DNA from: Fidelibacterota bacterium
Lineage (GTDB): Bacteria > Fidelibacterota > Fidelibacteria > Fidelibacterales > Fidelibacteraceae
Assembly: GCA_028699915.1 (NCBI GenBank)
Contig: JAQVTR010000009.1
Span: 1-36,441, forward strand
Direction of reading: 5' to 3'
DNA: 36,441 nucleotides
A model generated the notes under the pieces. The model was not told the origin of the DNA and did no database searches. It saw only the letters and a list, made by a program, of their open reading frames with translations. Below are positions 32,350-36,441 of this stretch, in pieces. The translations under genes were made by a program, and so were the position numbers. How positions within the stretch are numbered: the stretch's first letter is position 1; each line of letters starts with the position of its first letter.

Positions 32350-32443
32350 TTCCTTCGCACCTTCGGTAAATATCGTGTGGAAAATTCATCTTTCTGCGTT
32401 AAATTAGAGCGAAATGCTTATTCTACAGCAGGAAGGAGATCCG

Positions 32444-33865
32444 ATGCGCGTTGTAACACGTTTTGCACCCAGTCCCACCGGCTTTGTCCACGTCGGCAGC
32501 CACCGGACCGCGCTGTACAATTATCTGTTTGCCCGCCAACAGGGCGGAAAATTTATTCTGCGGATCGAAGACACCGATCAGAAGCGTTACGTCAAGGGAG
32601 CGGTAGAGAATTTATTGTCCTCCCTGCGGCGTCTTGGTATTGATTATGATGCCGGTCCGGGAAAAGAAGACGAAAAAGGTCCCTATTTTCAGAGCCGTCG
32701 TATTACAGTTTACCGAAAAGCGGTAGATCAGCTTCTGCAGAAGAGGGACGCCTACCGCTGTTTTTGTACCACGGAACGCCTGGAAGAACTGCGTAAAAAC
32801 CAAATGGCCCAAAAACTTCCGCCGGCCTACGACGGCCGATGCCGGGAGCTGTCGCAGGAGGAATCCGATCGTCGTGCGCGGCAGGAAGCTTTTGTGATCC
32901 GCCTGAAGACCCCCCGTGAAGGCAATTGCGTCTTCAGGGATATCGTTCGTGGCGATGTGGAGATCGCCTGGTCGCAGATCGACGATCAGGTCCTGATGAA
33001 ATCAGACGGATTCCCGACCTACCACCTTGCCAATGTGGTGGACGATCATTTTATGGAAGTCACGCATATTATCCGCGGTGAAGAATGGCTGCCCTCCGTA
33101 CCCAAGCATCTGCATTTGTACCGCTGTTTCGGCTGGAACCCTCCGCAGATGGCGCATTTGCCGCTGTTATTGAACCCGGACCGCTCGAAATTGTCCAAAC
33201 GTCAGGGCGATGTGGCCATTGAAGATTATCTGAAGAAAGGCTATGTGCCCGAGGCGCTTAACAATTTTCTGGCGCTGCTGGGATGGAATCCCGGAGAAAA
33301 GAACGAGATCTATTCCATGGAGGAACTGATCAGGGCATTTGACATCAATCGCATTGTTAAGGCGGGAGCGGTCTTTGATCTGCAGAAACTCAACTGGATG
33401 AACGGGCAGTATATCCGCAGCATGGAAAATGGCCGCTATTTAAAAGAAGCCCGCCAATGGGTGGACGCCGGATTGCGCGATAACCCGAAAATCGAGACTG
33501 CCCTTTTTGCCGTGAAGACGGCGGTGAATACCTTTGCGGAGATCCCCGAAAAACTCCGGATCTTTCGCGAAGCTCCCCGCTCTGCAGACGAAGAAGCCCG
33601 GAAAATGCTGGAAGATGCGTCCGTCGCTCAGGTTTTTACGGAATTTCTCCTTGAACTGGAAAAGGTGCCGGAAATCGATGAGGCGATCTTTAAGTGCATT
33701 ATGAAGAAAATCCAGGAAAAAAGCGGAATCAAAGGGAAACAGCTCTGGATGCCCCTGCGCATCGCCCTTACCGGCGAAATGCACGGCCCTGAACTGGGAT
33801 ATATCGTCGAATACCTGGGAAAGGCTGAAACAAGCGAACGCCTCAAAGGGCATTTAAATAAATGA
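32444..33865 (+). CDS. gltX: Glutamyl-tRNA synthetase (probably non-discriminating)
   Basis: I start this gene at ATG 32444 behind GGAAGGAG; an ATG ten codons earlier lacks an RBS. The 473-residue class I synthetase has RFAPSPTGFVHVGSHRTALYNYLFAR (HIGH region), FILRIEDTD, and KLSKR (249-253) in place of KMSKS, with an alpha-helical anticodon-binding C-terminus. A GatB gene in this window and tRNA-Gln a little downstream suggest that it also charges tRNA-Gln with Glu; the anticodon-domain residues that decide this were not analysed. It overlaps ispE by four bases. Confidence 0.96.
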   Translation: MRVVTRFAPSPTGFVHVGSHRTALYNYLFARQQGGKFILRIEDTDQKRYVKGAVENLLSSLRRLGIDYDAGPGKEDEKGPYFQSRRITVYRKAVDQLLQKRDAYRCFCTTERLEELRKNQMAQKLPPAYDGRCRELSQEESDRRARQEAFVIRLKTPREGNCVFRDIVRGDVEIAWSQIDDQVLMKSDGFPTYHLANVVDDHFMEVTHIIRGEEWLPSVPKHLHLYRCFGWNPPQMAHLPLLLNPDRSKLSKRQGDVAIEDYLKKGYVPEALNNFLALLGWNPGEKNEIYSMEELIRAFDINRIVKAGAVFDLQKLNWMNGQYIRSMENGRYLKEARQWVDAGLRDNPKIETALFAVKTAVNTFAEIPEKLRIFREAPRSADEEARKMLEDASVAQVFTEFLLELEKVPEIDEAIFKCIMKKIQEKSGIKGKQLWMPLRIALTGEMHGPELGYIVEYLGKAETSERLKGHLNK

Positions 33866-34710
33866 AGGAAAATACTCTGATACTGCAGGCGCATGCCAAG
33901 ATCAATCTGGGTCTGCGCATTCTGGGCCGTCGGCCCGGGGACGCTTATCATCTTCTGGAAACCGTTTTTCAGGAACTTGATTTCGGGGACGAGATACGGA
34001 TCCGGGAAATGAAACGCAAAGGAAGCCCGCAACAGCGTTTCCGGCTTCGCTGCAGCGATCCGGAACTGCCGGCGGACGGCAGCAACCTGATTCTAAAAGC
34101 GCTGGCATTAATGCTTCCCCGGCTGCCTGAGGATCTGGGCCTGGATATCACGCTCCGGAAGCGGATCCCGCTGGGTTCCGGCCTTGGCGGGGGCTCCTCC
34201 GATGCGGCAGCCATGCTCAAATACCTGAACCGCTACGCAAAGCTGCCGCAAGAAGAATTGCATGCCCGAGCCTTACAACTGGGTGCGGATGTACCATTTT
34301 TTCTTTTGGGCGGAACGGCCTATGCACAGGGGATTGGCGATAAGCTGCGCAAACTTGAAATCCCAAAGGACTGGTATGCCGTTCTGGTTTTCCCGGGTTT
34401 TGGCATTTCGACGCCAGGGGCCTATGCGGCCTTAAGAATTTCCTTGACTGACAGAGTAAAAAAAGCTATAATACCCAGCCAATTGGAAAAGGGATTTTCC
34501 TGGGAGATATTTGAAAACACGTTTGATGCAGCAATCATACCATCATATCCGAGAATCGGCGAGATCCGGGACCGTCTTTATCAAAAAGGTGCCGTTTACG
34601 CCGCTTTGTCGGGCTCCGGCTCGACTGTGTTTGGGATTTGCGAATCGTGCGACATTGCAGAAAAAGCTTCTGCGGCCTTTGATCACGCGCTGATCGCCCG
34701 GCCGCTCTAA
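33862..34710 (+). CDS. ispE: 4-diphosphocytidyl-2-C-methyl-D-erythritol kinase
   Basis: IspE phosphorylates CDP-ME in the MEP pathway. The 282-residue GHMP kinase has AKINLGLRILGRRPGDAYHLLETV at the start, the ATP loop PLGSGLGGGSSDAA (103-116), and GADVPFFLLGGTAYAQGIGD, ending in ALSGSGSTVFGI. It starts inside gltX (ATGA). A strong internal promoter is embedded in its 3' part (34444-34472). With ispD and ispF it gives three consecutive enzymes of the pathway. The assignment is firm. Confidence 0.96.
   Translation: MKENTLILQAHAKINLGLRILGRRPGDAYHLLETVFQELDFGDEIRIREMKRKGSPQQRFRLRCSDPELPADGSNLILKALALMLPRLPEDLGLDITLRKRIPLGSGLGGGSSDAAAMLKYLNRYAKLPQEELHARALQLGADVPFFLLGGTAYAQGIGDKLRKLEIPKDWYAVLVFPGFGISTPGAYAALRISLTDRVKKAIIPSQLEKGFSWEIFENTFDAAIIPSYPRIGEIRDRLYQKGAVYAALSGSGSTVFGICESCDIAEKASAAFDHALIARPL
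34444..34472 (+). promoter_or_regulatory. Strong promoter inside ispE
   Basis: TTGACT (34444-34449), a 17-bp spacer and a perfect TATAAT (34467-34472) place a start near 34479, about 240 bases before tRNA-Gln. It matches 11 of 12 consensus positions, the best in the window, and lies in a locally A-rich part of the gene. It is the natural candidate to drive tRNA-Gln and perhaps prs. Confidence 0.6.
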
Positions 34711-34717
34711 CCGAAAT

Positions 34718-34788
34718 TCGGGGGTCGTTCAATGGCAGGACAGTTGGTTTTGGTCCAACCGATCGGGGTTCGAGTCCCTGCCCCTGAG
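34718..34788 (+). tRNA. tRNA-Gln(TTG)
   Basis: The 71-base gene has the acceptor TCGGGGG/CCCCTGA with the U1-A72 pair typical of bacterial tRNA-Gln, D-arm GTTC...GGAC, anticodon stem GTTGG/CCAAC around TTTTGGT (anticodon TTG), and T-arm CGGGG/CCCTG. Discriminator G at 34788 is right for Gln. It begins only seven bases after the ispE stop, so it is embedded in the operon. Confidence 0.93.
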
Positions 34789-34797
34789 CACGATAAC

Positions 34798-34830
34798 AAA
34801 AGCCTGAACCGTCATATTCAGGCTTTTTTT
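34798..34830 (+). terminator. Intrinsic terminator between tRNA-Gln and prs
   Basis: AAAAGCCTGAA (34798-34808) pairs perfectly with TTCAGGCTTTT (34817-34827), followed by a T run to 34830. Only 20 bases remain before the prs start and they hold its RBS, so no promoter fits between them. Confidence 0.9.
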
Positions 34831-34850
34831 ATTTGGAGAAAGGGATAGCG

Positions 34851-35816
34851 ATGAAGAACAACGAACTCAAGGTGTTTTCCGGGTCCTCAAATCCGGAACT
34901 GACAAAAAAGATCTGTGAAGTACTCGGTATCGAGCAGGGACTGCTGACCTCGAAGAAGTTTTCGGACGGCGAGATCTGGGTGCGCTTTGATGAGAACATC
35001 CGCGGCCAGGATGTCTTTGTTGTGCAGTCGACCGGCCAGCCCTCGGATAACATGATTGAGCTGCTGATCATTCTGGATGCCGCAAAACGCTCTTCGGCAG
35101 GCCGCATCACCGTGGTGCTTCCCTACTACGGGTATGCGCGTCAGGACCGCAAGGATCAGCCGCGGGTACCGATATCGGCGCGGCTCTTTATGGATATGAT
35201 CGTGAAAGCGGGGGCCAACCGCATCATTTCCATGGACCTGCATTCCATGCAAATCCAGGGCTTTGTGGACATCCCTTTCGACCACCTTTTCTCGAGGCCG
35301 GCTTTAATGAAGCATTTCCGCGCAAAGGGACTTTTTGATGATCCGGACCTGGTGGTTGTATCCCCGGATATGGGTTCCGTAGCACGTTCGCGCAGTATTG
35401 CGATGTACATGCAGAAGGGACTGGCGATTATTGATAAGCGCCGGGTGGCGCACAACAAGGCCAAGGCGATGAACATCATCGGCGAAGTCAAAGGCAAAAG
35501 GTGTATGATCATTGACGATATGGTGGATACCGCAGGAACCATCGTTGCAGCGGCGGAACATCTCAAGGAAGAAGGCGCCAAAGAGGTTCAGTGCGCCTTT
35601 ACGCACGCGGTGCTTTCGGGGCCGGCGATCGAACGCCTTCGGAATTCCGAGGTTTCGGTGATCTATACCACCGACACCATTGCACTGCCGAAGGAGAAGG
35701 TTTTGCCCAACATGGAGATCATCAGCGTTGCGAATATCCTGGCCTCGTCCATTCAGCGTTCACACCTGAATTCCTCCATCTCGGACCTTTTTTACGAGTT
35801 CAATATAGAAAGTTAA
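34851..35816 (+). CDS. prs: Ribose-phosphate pyrophosphokinase (PRPP synthetase)
   Basis: Prs makes PRPP from ribose-5-phosphate and ATP; NadC in this window uses the product. From ATG 34851 (RBS GGAGAAAGGG) it has 321 residues. Motifs are SGSSNPELT, KFSDGEIWVRFDENIRGQDVFVVQS, YYGYARQDRKDQPR (ATP flexible region), MDLHSMQIQGFVDIPFDHLF and the PRPP-binding loop CMIIDDMVDTAGTI. This is class I Prs. The gene follows a terminator at once, and rplY is next, the usual partner. A TTG six codons upstream was rejected. Confidence 0.97.
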   Translation: MKNNELKVFSGSSNPELTKKICEVLGIEQGLLTSKKFSDGEIWVRFDENIRGQDVFVVQSTGQPSDNMIELLIILDAAKRSSAGRITVVLPYYGYARQDRKDQPRVPISARLFMDMIVKAGANRIISMDLHSMQIQGFVDIPFDHLFSRPALMKHFRAKGLFDDPDLVVVSPDMGSVARSRSIAMYMQKGLAIIDKRRVAHNKAKAMNIIGEVKGKRCMIIDDMVDTAGTIVAAAEHLKEEGAKEVQCAFTHAVLSGPAIERLRNSEVSVIYTTDTIALPKEKVLPNMEIISVANILASSIQRSHLNSSISDLFYEFNIES

Positions 35817-35843
35817 CAAAAACGAATTAGGAGATATCAGACA

Positions 35844-36441
35844 ATGACAGAACAGTTACTAGAAGTGAAAGTCCGTGAAGGACACGGAAAAGAAGCGAGC
35901 AAAAAGCTACGCAGACAAGGCCTTGTTCCGGCGGTTTTCTACCAAAAGGAAAAATCCCGGTCCCTGCAGGTGGAAGAGCTGGAATTCAAGAAAGTGCTGA
36001 AAAGCGGAAAACAGGTGGTTGAACTGAAGTTCGACGGCAAGAAACATAAAGCGCTGATCAAAGATATTCAGTTTCATCCGGTGAGCGAACACATTCTTCA
36101 TATTGATTTTCAGGGCATCAGCATGAGCGAGGTCGTACAGGTTACGGTCCCGCTGAACTTTTTGGGGACCCCGGTGGGTGTCAAAGCCGGCGGACTCTTT
36201 GACGTCAATATGCACGAGATCGAGGTCAAGTGCAAGGCATCCGACATTCCCGCGCATTTGGATGTGGATGTCACGGGCCTCGAAATTGGATTCACCCTGC
36301 ATGTGAGCGATCTGAAGTTTAAAGATCTGGAAATTACCAGCCATCATGAACTTCTCATTGCCAGCGTTACCGTAGCCAAGGATCTGTCCGAAAAGATCGA
36401 GGCGCCGGAAGAGGGCGAAGAGGGTGAAGAAGGCGAAGAAG
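35844..36441 (+). CDS. rplY: 50S ribosomal protein L25/general stress protein Ctc, 3' end missing
   Basis: L25 binds 5S rRNA. The gene starts at ATG 35844 behind TTAGGAG and is open to the window end, about 199 codons. It has the L25 N-terminal domain (VKVREGHGKEASKKLRRQGLVPAVFYQKEKS, then FHPVSEHILHIDFQGI) and the TL5/CTC C-terminal beta domain (VTVPLNFLGTPVGVKAGGLFDVNMHEIEVKC). The last residues seen are a run of Glu and Gly, the acidic tail of the long CTC form. It lies 27 bases after prs, a conserved pair. Confidence 0.94.
   Translation, partial: MTEQLLEVKVREGHGKEASKKLRRQGLVPAVFYQKEKSRSLQVEELEFKKVLKSGKQVVELKFDGKKHKALIKDIQFHPVSEHILHIDFQGISMSEVVQVTVPLNFLGTPVGVKAGGLFDVNMHEIEVKCKASDIPAHLDVDVTGLEIGFTLHVSDLKFKDLEITSHHELLIASVTVAKDLSEKIEAPEEGEEGEEGEE

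Overview
The window looks like a chromosomal piece (about 36 kb, moderately GC-rich) of a Gram-negative bacterium from the FCB superphylum or an allied candidate phylum, such as the Cloacimonadota, Marinimicrobia, Calditrichota or KSB1 type. The best evidence is four secreted proteins ending in a type IX secretion (T9SS) C-terminal sorting domain, two with the YPNPFNPET signature, together with lipoproteins, outer-membrane barrels and indirect Gln-tRNA formation (gatB, gltX, tRNA-Gln). No 16S rRNA or ribosomal marker run is present, so the phylum is an inference. Several promoters read as ordinary sigma-70 type (TTG..., about 17 bp, TATAAT-like) rather than the Bacteroidetes -33/-7 type.

Layout. 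1-360: the 3' end of tRNA-Leu(CAA), a degenerate second copy of that 3' half, and three hairpin terminators. 361-2484 (minus): a DppA-like M55 D-aminopeptidase coupled to a 55-residue membrane protein, then murQ; both enzymes fit peptidoglycan or D-amino-acid recycling. 2557-8585 (plus): translationally coupled C1 and C25 cysteine proteases, both T9SS cargo, a GNAT acetyltransferase, and a secreted protein made of eight YD-like repeats. 8712-14673 (plus): tRNA(CAT), then a probable operon of a secreted phosphodiester glycosidase, a metallophosphatase, nadC and miaA.

14762-23148 (minus): queF with a lipoprotein, a metallophosphoesterase lipoprotein with an outer-membrane protein, then a run of small accessory genes (two VOC proteins, an SDR, DUF2141, two GNATs and three cysteine-rich DUF3795 paralogues, one apparently starting at CUG). 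23376-27571 (minus): a tight operon gatB-coaX-OMP-rsmE-SGNH lipoprotein. 27715-30217 (plus): a small lipoprotein, ruvB and queA. 30218-30553 is a repeat-rich spacer. 30554-36441 (plus): ispD-ispF-dedA-gltX-ispE-tRNA-Gln, a terminator, then prs and rplY (cut by the window end).

No CRISPR array, transposase, integrase or prophage was seen. No wholly new system is evident. The points most worth checking are the tRNA-Leu half-duplication carrying a GC palindrome, the CUG-start DUF3795 gene, the strong promoter inside ispE with the terminator before prs, the apparently leaderless ispD promoter, and the phased TTGAGTCAA palindromes.
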